Below, one piece after another: positions 1 to 9,489 of a DNA stretch of 19,997 bases (within the stretch, counting starts at the first letter, position 1; every line of letters starts with the position of its first letter). The DNA is taken from the NCBI GenBank assembly GCA_034696485.1, contig JAQIWT010000452.1, positions 1 through 19,997 on the forward strand, written 5' to 3'. Made by a program: the position numbers and the translations under genes. This DNA is from Isohypsibius dastychi. Its lineage: Eukaryota > Tardigrada > Eutardigrada > Parachela > Isohypsibiidae. The notes under the pieces were generated by a model. It saw only the letters and a program-made list of their open reading frames with translations, had not been told where the DNA came from and did no database searches.

Positions 1-6
1 TTGTAG

Positions 7-309
7 GCATTGCGAACTCTGACTGCTCTAGTCGTAGTGTTCGCCATCTGTTGGCTTCCGTACCGCGGGGTATTAGTCTTCAACACAATATCCGATGAAC
101 CTTGGCTCGACATCTGGTATGTCACGTTATGTTATTTTTGTTATATGTATATGTGTATAGGTATATGTTATAGGTATATGTTATTCGCAAAAACGCTCAT
201 CTACGCAAACTCAGCCGTTAATCCATTTTTGTACAGTTTAATGAATTCCTCCTTTCAAAGAACCATATCAACTTTTCTAAATCGGAACATAACTCCACGT
301 GAACTCTGA
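7..309 (+). CDS. TRH-receptor-like class A GPCR, 3' end only (copy 1)
   Basis: This is the C-terminal end (TM6, TM7 and a short tail) of a rhodopsin-class peptide GPCR. The window opens on a 3' splice site (ttgtag at 1-6). Exon 7-116 encodes TM6 with CWLPYRG, and exon 174-309 encodes TM7 with LFAKTLIYANSAVNPFLY and a tail ending at TGA 307-309. The intron 117-173 (57 nt, gtatgt...ttatag) is placed by comparison with the downstream paralogue, which has the same W codon split tg|g. It has no stop and is a multiple of three, so the frame also runs straight through it and would add 19 mostly hydrophobic residues between TM6 and TM7. The CW-x-PYR and INSA-type TM7 motifs match thyrotropin-releasing hormone receptors. 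In animals these signal through G proteins at the plasma membrane; protostome relatives answer to EFLamide-type peptides (family knowledge). The 5' exons lie outside the window. Confidence 0.85.
   Translation, partial: ALRTLTALVVVFAICWLPYRGVLVFNTISDEPWLDIWYVTLCYFCYMYMCIGICYRYMLFAKTLIYANSAVNPFLYSLMNSSFQRTISTFLNRNITPREL
117..173 (+). other. Short intron of TRHR-like copy 1, stop-free, 3n
   Basis: The intron runs from gtatgt to ttatag. Two overlapping 13-nt units (161-173 gtatatgttatag, then 174-183 gtatatgtta) repeat across the acceptor, creating the true AG at 173. The earlier AG at 160 would give an in-frame stop four codons on, so 173 is chosen. It aligns almost base for base with the intron at 6184-6239. 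Confidence 0.75.
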
Positions 310-394
310 AATCGACGTGTTGTGTTTACCATTCCTGACGGAGGCTCGAAAAATTTTGTGACCTTTTTAAGCTCAAATAGCAAATATCTGTTCT

Positions 395-400
395 AATAAA
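395..400 (+). promoter_or_regulatory. Poly(A) signal AATAAA for TRHR-like copy 1
   Basis: A canonical AATAAA lies 86 nt after the stop codon and is followed by a T-rich stretch at about 421-429. Confidence 0.6.
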
Positions 401-1568
401 GGTTCGAAAAACGCAAAACTCTTTTTTTCTTGGTTATCTGGATGGGCTGCCAGATGATGATGCAGTTTATCTGAGGGTTAACGAAAATCCTTTATTTTTG
501 CGGGGCTAATGATATCCTGCGTGGAGAGAGGGTCTACATATGTCGAGGACGAGGTGGATTCTTGAGGCTTCCACCTACTCGAGTGAGTGTTATCACGAAA
601 AACAAATCTCAAGCAGGATATGCTGCGTTCAAGCCTGTTATCTGAAATTAAATCCACCGTGCGATGAACGCATTATTACCATTCTTTCACGAACAACCCA
701 ATAGGGGACTGTTTTGCTGAGTGGGGAATCCTTCAACCAGCAAGCAAGAACATTTCAAGCGACGACTGCAACGAAAATCAAAAGTTTTCTGCGAATAGAT
801 GTCTGGTTTTCTAACTTACTGTCGACCCCAAGTATTCATCTCTGAACGTTAAACTCCGCTGATCTAGAAAATATCATTTCTGAATTAGATGAACACTAAC
901 ATTACATGCGCAACCGATTTCAAAGAGAACCAGAGTTGCTTTGATTAAGTTCCACGATGGCCCACGATATACGTATGTATCTGAGCATGCTATGTACTCA
1001 AAAATGGCCAAAGGTCTCTGAAAGGTATTGCGAAGGTAGCTGCCCAGGTTTGCGAGCTATCCTTATCTGCTGATGAAATTTTACCAGGAAATCGTGAATT
1101 CGCTGTCTTGCGCGTTCATCTCTCTGTCGATTCATCGAAGAGCTTCGGCAACCCCAATTTTGTTAAAGAATGCCTTGTTTTCACACCATTGTTTTATTAT
1201 CATTTGATAATGTATCAAAGTCGTTCCAACAAACTCACTCCGGCTGCTGGTCTCCTGGGAAGATCTCCCGTCGGGTAATTAAAATACAGAGTGAGACCAC
1301 TCTCCATAAACCGAGCACGAATGCTCAGAAAAGCGTTTGGGGGGCGGCGTTTGAACATGAGAAGTGAGGCCAAAATATCCTTTCTGTGTAATGACTGTGT
1401 TAGCAATCGATCTGACAACCGGAAACGGTAGCATCCATTTGCTTCAACAGCCTCTTTCTGTCCGGCGACTTGTCTTTATTACATCGTCTTTTTTCCTTCG
1501 AGTTCGTGCCATCACACTTTCCTTGTTCACTCCTTGGTGATCCACAGCTAAAATTGACTTTATTCAAC
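401..1568. other. Intergenic / 5' flank of TRHR-like copy 2
   Basis: I see no convincing exon here. Open frames on both strands are under 75 codons and none has recognisable motifs. The stretch should contain the promoter and 5' UTR of the next gene, but I cannot place a TATA box or transcription start with confidence. Confidence 0.5.
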
Positions 1569-4500
1569 ATGAATAATACCACTGACTGCTGTACCGTCGC
1601 CGCAACTGATACACTCAATCCTCTGAGCTACCGGATCATTGCAACCACTCTCCACGTTCTGATTTTCATTTTCGGCGTTGTCGGGAATATTACGTTGATC
1701 GTTGTCGTCCAAAGGACCAAAGCTCTCCAAAAACCTACTTATTGTTATCTGGTACGGTTCCTTCTCCTCTCGCACGGTCGTTAGTTTTATGAACCCATGC
1801 ACAAGTCTCACATAATGCCATCATGCCAGTCTCATGTTTCCCGCCGTATTAATGATTAACAGTTTCCACAATAGCAAGTGATTTTGATTTTATAATATTC
1901 AGTATTTTGCTTTGTTTCAAGGCGAGAGTCTGTTTGGTGCGTACGTTGACGCCGACGGTAGTTGAAAATGAAATTTGTAGTTGAAATGTGAAACCGCTGA
2001 CGACTTCTAGCTAGCGGTTTTTCCGTTCACAGAACTGACTGATCATCAGACTCCAGTTCGAGCCGCACATCTGACCCCCCTTTTCCACATCGTAGGCGGT
2101 GTTGCGCCGGTTTTGGTAGCAATCCCTAATTATGAAGTATCTTCAGTGTTATTCTAGTTTGTTGTCTCTACACCGCTAGGATGAGGCATTCTTGAAGGAG
2201 ATGAGAATAATTCATGTAAGTACAATCCGAAATGAGGGAGCGAGTAAAAAACGTTTTCTCACCCTGAACAGTCTGTTCCGATCGCATGCATTGCCGTTCT
2301 ATGCTAAGCTTCCCGTCCCGACTTTGGTTCTAGTTGAAGCACTGTGGTTATACATTATGCATACATGCTGGTCAGAAACGCCCAGCCTGCCAATGTGTTT
2401 TAGAAACTCACTGATGGCCAGCAAAGAACTCCTTGTGAACAAGTTTCATTTGCCAAAGTCTGTCAATGAAATGTTGCAATTGTGCTACCCTGTCATTAAA
2501 CTCCACCATTAGCAGATTATCCATTTTAGTGTTCGGTGAAAAACTTGTTTAATGTGTGTCGTCTTGATTTAATGAAAGCCTGCCCATAGCCGTGTTAGCT
2601 CGAGAAATCACAGTCTGGCCACGAGTCTGCCAAAATATTTGCTGAAGGATAACAAGTCAATTAACAGTATCTACAGAGCAGTGTTTATGGATTCGGTTTC
2701 CATAAAAGATGAAGCGGAAAAGGAGTTGTCTGTAATCATAAAAACCAGTTTCTCGTCCGCTTTGGCGCTGCTGAGATTTGCGTCGGAAAGCCATAATCAA
2801 TACGGGGACCAGCGTTATGGCCGTCTCAATGTAAAATCAAACGGAGAACTGATCAAAATTACTTCCGTAAACAGGATAGAAAGCATAATCACGGATCGCA
2901 TCTGCAACGCAGGTTTTTCAGTTTTAATCGGGAGGACTGAAAATTTGAAGACAAAACAATGAACTGCAGAAAGTTTTTACAATGGTCCAAAAGTCTAGGA
3001 ACTTCAAGATTTCAGCTGACTACTGAGTATGGTATACTAAGCTAATGTTCTTTTATCTTTCTTAATACTTACCACAGCTTCTATAAGAGATCGTGCTTCG
3101 ACATATATAACGAGATTGCGGTGGGAATCCCTATGGAACTTCTCACGACATCATTCTGCCTTCGTTTTGAACAATGCAGTGAGGATGAGATTTACTGAGA
3201 AAAACAAAGCGGCTCACCGTCGGGTTTGAAGGTTTTATAAAGGGCAAGAAGCGAGTGCAGCATTTATCACTGTTCTTCTTGGGATAGTAAGACCAAAGGT
3301 CACCGACATTTCTGAACCAGAAAAGCATGCTTGGTCACCATCTTTCCAGAGCTCTGCCAGGTGGTGCATGCATCAAGTTTCAGTCCCTCATTGCTGATTT
3401 CGAATTGTACAGAGTAGGTCGATGTCTAGCGAGTACGTTCACCTTGCTTCGTACACGATGACACATCTCCGACTTTCCATTTGGTATCAGCTTACATCCC
3501 CGGTATAAGGATAGGGATATAACTGCAGTGGTTTTTTCATTAAACTGACTGAAAAGCTGGTAACAAAATTTGTTAAGCGAGAACCGCCGCGATGTCGAAT
3601 ATTTGAAATGATTTATGCGCGTTTATCCGCGATGTGTCATCTGCTTCTTTTTTCATTACATCAATCTCAGTCCATTTGACATTCGGCTTTAATGAAAATG
3701 TCAGAAATTACATATTTAATGAAAACAAACACTTTTCAAAGCCACGAGCCCTGAGCAGTTGTGTGTGCCCGGGAGTGCGAGTGTACGTACATGTGGTCAG
3801 TTCCAGACATTCGGCTCAGTAGACCAATCTTGTGATGGATAACCTTTGACAATCTTGTTGTTGTTCGGCATGACGTATATTTGCGTGACGGGTCAGCACA
3901 ACCCCGTTTGTTAAAAATATACGTACTACCTTCTATACGCCTATGAAGAAACCGTTGCAACTCTGAATTCCCGGAAAACAAATACACCGTATTGTGGCCT
4001 TTCAGATTTTTCCCCACGCCGTGTGGACCAAAGGAAGCCTTGAACGTTCTGGCAGTATCTTTGGATTAAAGCAAGAGACGTCAAAGCTTAATCACTCTAT
4101 ATCAATAACATACAGCCTGAAGCGTTCTTGATCCCAGTTAACTCTTTCTTAATCGTTTCAGATCTCATTGGCCTACGCGGATCTGATCGTGCTGATATCA
4201 GCCATGCCGGAAGCAATAATGGCCCATCACATTGGTTTTCGCTGGGTGCTGGGACAGTTTGGCTGCTCGATTATCGTTTTCGGGAACTTTCTCGGCATTA
4301 ACGCCGGCAGTCTCAGGTGCGCATCACGGAAGAGTCTAATTGGGTCCTTACAAAGATAGATTATCTGAGTGAATTATTTGAAATAATTATATTCCGTGGT
4401 CGGTCCCCATTTTCGAGCGGTGCGAAGCGAGGTGAGTCGACCAGATAATCCAGACCAGATAATCAGGAAAACCAGCTCACGAGCTGGTTATTTATATAAT

Positions 4501-6387
4501 TCAGAATTATATTTCACGCCAATTGGTCATTTTCAGAAAATATAATCAGGATAATAATTATTTAGATAATCTATCTTTGTAATGTGCCATTGAACTTTCG
4601 ATCTTTTTTTCTTTTCTGTACGAACGAGGTTACTGAAAATTTTCGCACCATTTCCCTCAAAACGCACATCTTCACGGAAACCGACGAGCTTAATACCCCC
4701 CCCCCCCCCCTTTTGGAGAAAAATAAGTATTCCACATAACATATCGCACATACTTTATCGTAATTACTGTATCTCTTTTCGGCACGTATCGTACATGACG
4801 TCGCATGTCGTATGTGACGTCGCGATATTCTCATATCATCATTTTCGGAACTCTCAAGCCGTTGGGCTGCATGCAAAAAAGCCATGTCATTGACGTCGTG
4901 AACAAAGGAGAGGGGTTTAAATTGGATTTCTCGGTCAGAGAAGCATGATTATTTTTATTGTCCCCGTCGACGGTGGTGGGGCAAAAACCATCGTCGCCAC
5001 TTCATGCTGACTCAGCGGATCCTTAGATGTAACAATTTTTTGTAATCGGATAACACAGATCGTCTCCGCCATTTTGGTATCATTATTAATCAAAATTAAG
5101 CCTGCTCAACTTTTCGGCACGAGCGAGATTAGGCAGCGGCTTTGAGTTCGGACGAGGAAATAGTAATCGGGATGTCGTCACTCTACACTTAGTAGTTACG
5201 CAAAGTCAGCATGCCATCACTAGCAAAAAAAGTTTGAGATCACCGAATACAGAGTAAAGAGAACCAACATTCACCGTTGCAGCGGGAACTCTAACATTCA
5301 AAAAAGTCAGAGAGCCATACTGATTCATTCTCACTCTGAAGTTTTAATACACACAGCCTCCACCAGGATTTAAAATAGCTGACCAGAAGGCGAACAACTG
5401 GAGAACCCGCGAAGAGGAATGAAGTTGAAATATATAGTATACTTTCAAGTTCCTAACGGATTTGTAAAACATTGAGTGATCTGATCGTTCTGACATGAAT
5501 TGTTTTCTGCACACATATCTGTCTCCACTGTGACCACATCATTATTTTCAGTCTGTTGACGTTCACTTTTGAACGCTACATCGCGGTTCTTCATCCCATA
5601 CTGGCGCAAAAGGTTTGCACGGTCGACAGAGCAAATAAGATCATCATCAGTGCCTGGATATTAGCTATTCTCTACTGTGCACCGTGGTAAGCATAAGACT
5701 TCTTTCGCAGAGTCTTTTTGATCCCTATGTTCCGCTAGGCTCGGGCTGACAATCGTGCGAGAGGATGATTGGGGATTCAAGATGTGTGATTTCCGATTAT
5801 CCCCGCAACAGTACGTCGCCTTTTTTACGGCTGATCTCGCTCTCTTCTACGTATTACCTCTAATTGTGGCAAGTCTTGGTTACTGGAGAATCGCGTCCAA
5901 ACTGAAAGAGTCTGAAGCCAGAAGGCTCAGCTTCAGGGTCAGTGGGAAGTCATGTCCAGAAGGCCGCGCAAGACTAAGTATTACGCACAAAGGCCACCAC
6001 CTATCCTCCACTAAAGTTAGTCAAGGACACAATTTACCAGAACTGACATTGTGCATCATATGTGTTTTCTTAGGCCGTCCATTTACTCCTCGCAGTGACG
6101 ATCGTGTTCGCAGTATGCTGGCTCCCATACCGTGGTCTATTGTTCTACAACACAGTGGCTGAATCGCCTTGGCTTGATATGTGGTATGTTATGTTATGTA
6201 ATTTTTCGTTATATGTATATGTGTATGGGTGTGTTATAGGTACATGCTTTTTGCTAAAACGTTAATCTACATAAACAGTTCAATCAACCCTTTTTTATAC
6301 AGCTTTATCAATAAGTCGCTTCGACAGGCTGTTTGGCGATCTTTTTTTAAGACAGAACGTTCGCTCTGTGATCGCACACACGTTTGA
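1569..6387 (+). CDS. TRH-receptor-like class A neuropeptide GPCR (copy 2), complete
   Basis: This is a seven-helix receptor assembled from exons 1569-1751, 4162-4316, 5552-5686, 5739-6015, 6074-6183 and 6240-6387. Phases match at every junction and give 335 aa. The N-terminus MNNTTD carries overlapping N-glycosylation sequons. TM1 has GVVGN, TM2 has SLAYADLIVL (Asp68), and Cys96 opens TM3. LGINAGS precedes an ERY motif (120-122, in place of DRY), followed by IAVLHP. Cys174 lies in extracellular loop 2, TM6 has CWLPYRG (265-271), and TM7 has INSSINPFLY. The LGIN...ERYIA...HP, RA-KKII-like and CW-PYR blocks match TRH receptors closely, and the length is near the family's ~350-400 aa. An upstream in-frame TTG does not matter; the ATG at 1569 gives a normal N-terminus. 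The exon 4 donor is uncertain: gtcagt at 5938 is possible, but gttagt at 6016 yields a 58-nt intron like its neighbours and ends the third loop with Lys before TM6. It is a tandem paralogue of the gene ending at 309. Confidence 0.88.
1752..4161 (+). other. Intron 1 (2.4 kb) of TRHR-like copy 2
   Basis: The donor is gtacgg and the acceptor cgtttcag, phase 0. The intron is about forty times longer than the typical intron here. It contains two unrecognised plus-strand open stretches (about 2192-2512 and 2639-2962) in the same frame but separated by stops, and a small hairpin at 1991-2020 (aaaccgct/agcggttt arms, 14-nt loop). I see no intact element or RNA gene in it. Confidence 0.7.
4348..4582. 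mobile_element. MITE-like non-autonomous DNA element, 235 bp
   Basis: Perfect 19-bp terminal inverted repeats: TTACAAAGATAGATTATCT at 4348-4366 and its exact reverse complement at 4564-4582. There is no coding capacity. If the outer bases are read as a TA target duplication (4349-4350 and 4580-4581), the ends would fit a Tc1/mariner-type MITE; the superfamily is otherwise undetermined. The interior is rich in secondary structure (see 4470-4512) and carries two further AGATAATC-type motifs at about 4443-4450 and 4457-4464, oriented like the right end. It lies in an intron and does not disturb the reading frame. Confidence 0.75.
4470..4512. repeat. Two back-to-back hairpins inside the MITE
   Basis: The first hairpin, 4470-4489, has 9-bp arms aaccagctc/gagctggtt around a 2-nt loop. 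The second, 4494-4512, has 9-bp arms atataattc/gaattatat around a single base. Both are perfect and lie near the middle of the element. Confidence 0.8.
4696..4710 (+). repeat. Poly-C tract, 15 nt
   Basis: An uninterrupted run of 15 C in intron 2 of the TRHR-like gene, followed by TTTT. Exact length is likely to be unreliable in an assembly. Confidence 0.9.
4796..4898. promoter_or_regulatory. Cluster of three TGACGTCG (CRE/ATF-like) motifs
   Basis: TGACGTCG occurs at 4796-4803, 4815-4822 and 4891-4898. The first two sit in a 19-bp-period repeat (TCGTACATGACGTCGC / TCGTATGTGACGTCGC). The core resembles bZIP (CREB/ATF) sites, so an intronic enhancer is possible; this is motif-level inference only. 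Confidence 0.3.
6184..6239 (+). other. Short intron of TRHR-like copy 2, near-identical to that of copy 1
   Basis: A 56-nt intron, gtatgt...ttatag, at the same tg|g split of a Trp codon as in copy 1. It shares the run ttatatgtatatgtgtat with 117-173. Retention here would shift the frame, unlike in copy 1. Confidence 0.8.
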
Positions 6388-6434
6388 CCGAATTTGTTTT
6401 TTGTTTTTTGTTTCGTTAATTGGTGCCACAGTTG

Positions 6435-6440
6435 AATAAA
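6435..6440 (+). promoter_or_regulatory. Poly(A) signal AATAAA for TRHR-like copy 2
   Basis: A canonical hexamer 48 nt after the TGA stop, leaving only about 230 bp before the next start codon. Confidence 0.6.
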
Positions 6441-6685
6441 TCCTCAGTCCGAAACTAGATTGGATACACGGCATCGAAAAACAAAACGATTAAAAATCAA
6501 AATAGCCACATCCCTTTTTATGTGGGAGGTCACCGGTACGAATCACCGCATTCGAAACATCACGCAACGGCAACGGAACGTGGCAACCGTCTAAACCACA
6601 CGAGATAAAGCAATTATTTCGAACAAAGTATTTGGTTATTGATCCTCAGATAGCTTTCCCGAAAAACATGATTAACCGATCACGC

Positions 6686-8577
6686 ATGAAGCCAGCTTTG
6701 TTGTAAGCAAAATTCAGCGAAGAGTGATTGTCAGAAACTGGAATTCTCTTGCTCAGGGATCATCCGAATCTGCCAAAGCAACCCAAAGCTGAGCTACCTT
6801 CATCAGAGATTGCAGCAAAGAAACAGCCACTAAAGCCTGTTGTGCCAAGTCACTATGAACTACGAAAGCAACAGAAGCTGCTTGCCAAACAAGCCGAACT
6901 GCGTACCAAAAAACGGATACCACCGTGTCCCAGAGAAGATTTGAACGAGTCGCTGTTAACAGATTCTGAGGATGGATCAGAAAGCTCGAGTGAAGGAGAA
7001 GATGAACAGACTAGCCGTATGTCCGCGCGAAGGAGGGTAACTGGAGTTCTGAAAAAGCCTGAAACTGAAGAGCAAGAAACCAAAAAGCCCGAAATTTCGC
7101 AGGCTCCAAGTGACACTATTTCAGCGGAGGATAAATTCAAGCATTATCTTTCTCTTGCTCACAACAACCTCCCCGTCGTTGTCAAGAAAGGTCACAAACA
7201 GAGAATAAGGAAAACACGTGACAGCCTGTTTAAGATTCGAGGTCTCGATCCGCGACTTGTTCCAGTCCAAAGAGACATACTGCGAATATGCGAACAACTA
7301 AACTATGAGAAATTCGTGGAGAGCTTCCATTTTCTCGACCAGCTCAGACCAGTTCTCACAAAGAGGTAACGTTCAAACTAAGTTGCAAGGAAAAACTGCC
7401 AATTTTCATGTTTTTTTTCAGATCATGCGTTATTCTTGGCGAATTCACAGAGCCGGACAAACCTCGGTCAGCTGAAGGGAAAAGGTCATCACTTTCACCA
7501 AGACCTTCTGGGATGAAATCGGTATGGAAAGGGTTCTGGTTGAGCGTCCTTGAGCGATTTCTACCCAGCAGTGTAATGATATATCCATGGGACAGACCCG
7601 TTTTGGAGTATTTGATTGACGTTCGATGTACAAACTTCAGCCAGCCACTCGCATTTACAATTGATTTCATTTTCGCGGAAAATCCTTTCTGCCGAAATGC
7701 AAGTTTGTCACGACATTTCGAGTACTCTGGTCTCGAGCCACACATTTGCTCCGGCTCAAAAGTTCTTTGGCACGAGAATTCAGATGTGACTATGACCGCT
7801 GCGGGAAAACTCAAACGTTCTTTTTTCGAATACTTTTCTCCGATTGTGACATCACGCAGTCAAGTGGCCGATTTAAACGAAAAAAAGCAAATGGATCGGA
7901 TATTTCTACACGACTTTCAGATCGCGAATTTATTTCGCACCAAGCTCATCCCTTATGCCTTTTCATATTACCAGATGGACCTGAGCGAACTGTATTCAAT
8001 AATACCAAATGATTCTATTCACCATCCCGTGAGGACAGCTGTGGAACTCAACCCATGTTGTAACTCGACTGCGGCCCAACTTGAGGAGCTTGAAAAAGAT
8101 TTCCTTGCTGAAGACGGATTTGAAGTTGAGAACCCACTTGATGAAAAAGTTGAAAACGATCAACACACGAAGATGGCTTTGAAGCATTTGGGGTATCGGA
8201 TCCGAAGAGGGAGGGCGTACTCTCGCGGTGACGTCACCACGTCCGGGGAGAGCTCAGATGTGTCTCTGGCCGATGTGGATGAAGAGGACGAGCAGGTGAT
8301 AGTCCAGCGAGCATTCCGTGGACTATTGGAGACCAACACTCTTAAGAAGCAACGTCGGCATTATGGTGTCAAACTGGATGAGCTCAGGAAGGTAGCGGAG
8401 ACTGAGATGAGTGGAGACGAAATGGCGGATCTTCTTGACCTACATAGTGAAAGTGATAACAGCTATGACAGCAATTTCAGCTTGTGCGCGGGAAGAAGAT
8501 TCACTGGAAGAAAAACAGTCGTAAAGAAGAAAAGCTCACAATTGGTCACCCAAAACAAGAAGAAACCACTTAAATGA
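6686..8577 (+). CDS. Divergent nucleosome assembly protein (NAP/SET family)
   Basis: Three exons (6686-6702, 6757-7365, 7422-8577) encode 593 aa. The first is only 17 nt (MKPAL plus two bases of a Leu codon), ends at gtaagc and joins a ctcag acceptor in perfect phase. An N-terminal tail has an acidic Ser/Glu patch (about residues 85-100) and basic stretches. A helix with LRPVLTKR precedes the intron, where NAP1 has the PLFDKR end of its dimerisation helix. Then follow FWLSVLERF (247-255), a hydrophobic beta-sheet core (AFTIDFIFAENPF) and SFFEYFSP, which line up with FWL.VF.N, SFTLEFHF and SFFNFFAP of NAP1. The C-terminus is acidic then basic (SSDVSLADVDEEDEQ ... KKKPLK), as in histone chaperones. 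NAP proteins bind H2A-H2B, shuttle them into the nucleus and help assemble or remove nucleosomes (family knowledge). The protein is longer than typical NAP1 (~390 aa) and weakly conserved, so SET/TSPY-like membership or a specialised role remains open. Confidence 0.7.
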
Positions 8578-9489
8578 AAGAAAAAGCAGAACATTCAGTA
8601 CCAGTGAACAGCAAGATGTTTTCGACTTTCCGGAAGCACAATTTTTTGCAGGGTGCCCTAACAATTGACAGCAGGGTTGAATGGCTTTGAAATTTTAGGG
8701 AGTGGATGGAGTCACTACAAGAACCATTCGCATATGGATAACATATGTGGGAATGATTCTTGCACTTTCAGTGCAATGGTGGAAGCCATAATCCTTTTCA
8801 CTCAAGGTGCAATTTTCTCACGAGCTCAAAATGAGAGTTTGAAATCAGAAAATTCATGCATAAAGTATCCAAGTTTTGTATTAAATCAAAATAACCTATA
8901 TTTTAACGAGTTCTCTCAGCCACCTGAAAAAGCGAGAGATGTCTGTGTGGCCGGTTAGTGATCGTTTTACCACTTTCTCCATCTTGGTGAATATTTGCAA
9001 GAATATATTATTTCGGTGCAGACTCGAATGCATGCCGTCATCTTCAACTAGATATCTCCAAAAATAAAACCGCGTAGACATCCTGAGCGGCTATGTATGT
9101 GGTATCAAAACGAACTAGCATGTCTTGGGCTTAAGGTTCATGACCAACGGTGCGTTTTACCTGTCTGGTTTATCTGACGTTATCTAGCGAGCTATCAGTG
9201 GGGTACGGTGTTACTGATTAGAGCCGGCGGGTTAACTGCCAGGCTTGATCATTTTTATGCATGCGGTTTCATCGTCTATTCGCAACAAACAACATAATAC
9301 CTTATCACCCGTTGGTAATTTTACTGATTGTCGCAAAACTTTATCTTCGGAGAAGCTCCAACTGTTCATGGGACATCATGTTGATTCCCAGCTTGTTGGC
9401 TTTTCGCATCTCAAAAGACAACCAAGTACATGTTTTCGAGGCAGTCGCATCTAGCCATTGCTCCGCAGCTCCGTGAAATCTCCCTTACC
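8578..9489. other. Intergenic, NAP 3' flank and sulfatase 5' flank
   Basis: No supported exon. Possible poly(A) signals for the NAP-like gene are ATTAAA at 8880-8885 and AATAAA at 9063-9068, both distant. Open frames here (for example 8665-8958) lack recognisable motifs. Confidence 0.45.

Larger units (their letters stand above)
4317..5551 (+). other. Intron 2 (1.2 kb) of TRHR-like copy 2
   Basis: The donor is gtgcgc and the acceptor attattttcag; a serine codon is split ag|t. The intron hosts the inverted-repeat element, poly-C tract and TGACGTCG cluster listed separately. From about 4900 to 5551 I see nothing further. Confidence 0.7.

Noticed and set aside
1991-2020. Hairpin followed by a T-run resembling a bacterial terminator
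   Set aside because: 8-bp arms with a 14-nt loop inside a eukaryotic intron; no functional meaning expected.
5938-6073. Alternative, longer intron 4 in TRHR-like copy 2 (donor gtcagt at 5938)
   Set aside because: Same phase and possible, but the donor at 6016 gives a 58-nt intron like its neighbours and a more normal third loop; kept as an alternative only.
8228-8239. Palindrome GGTGACGTCACC resembling a CRE
   Set aside because: It lies within the conserved reading frame of the NAP-like exon; there is no reason to call it regulatory.
8665-8958. 97-codon plus-strand open frame after the NAP-like gene
   Set aside because: No motif, no splice context and no homology that I recognise; probably 3' UTR or intergenic.
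9430-9489. Upstream ATG at 9430 as the sulfatase start
   Set aside because: It would add 20 more residues before an already long n-region; ATG 9490 has the better context, though neither is proven.
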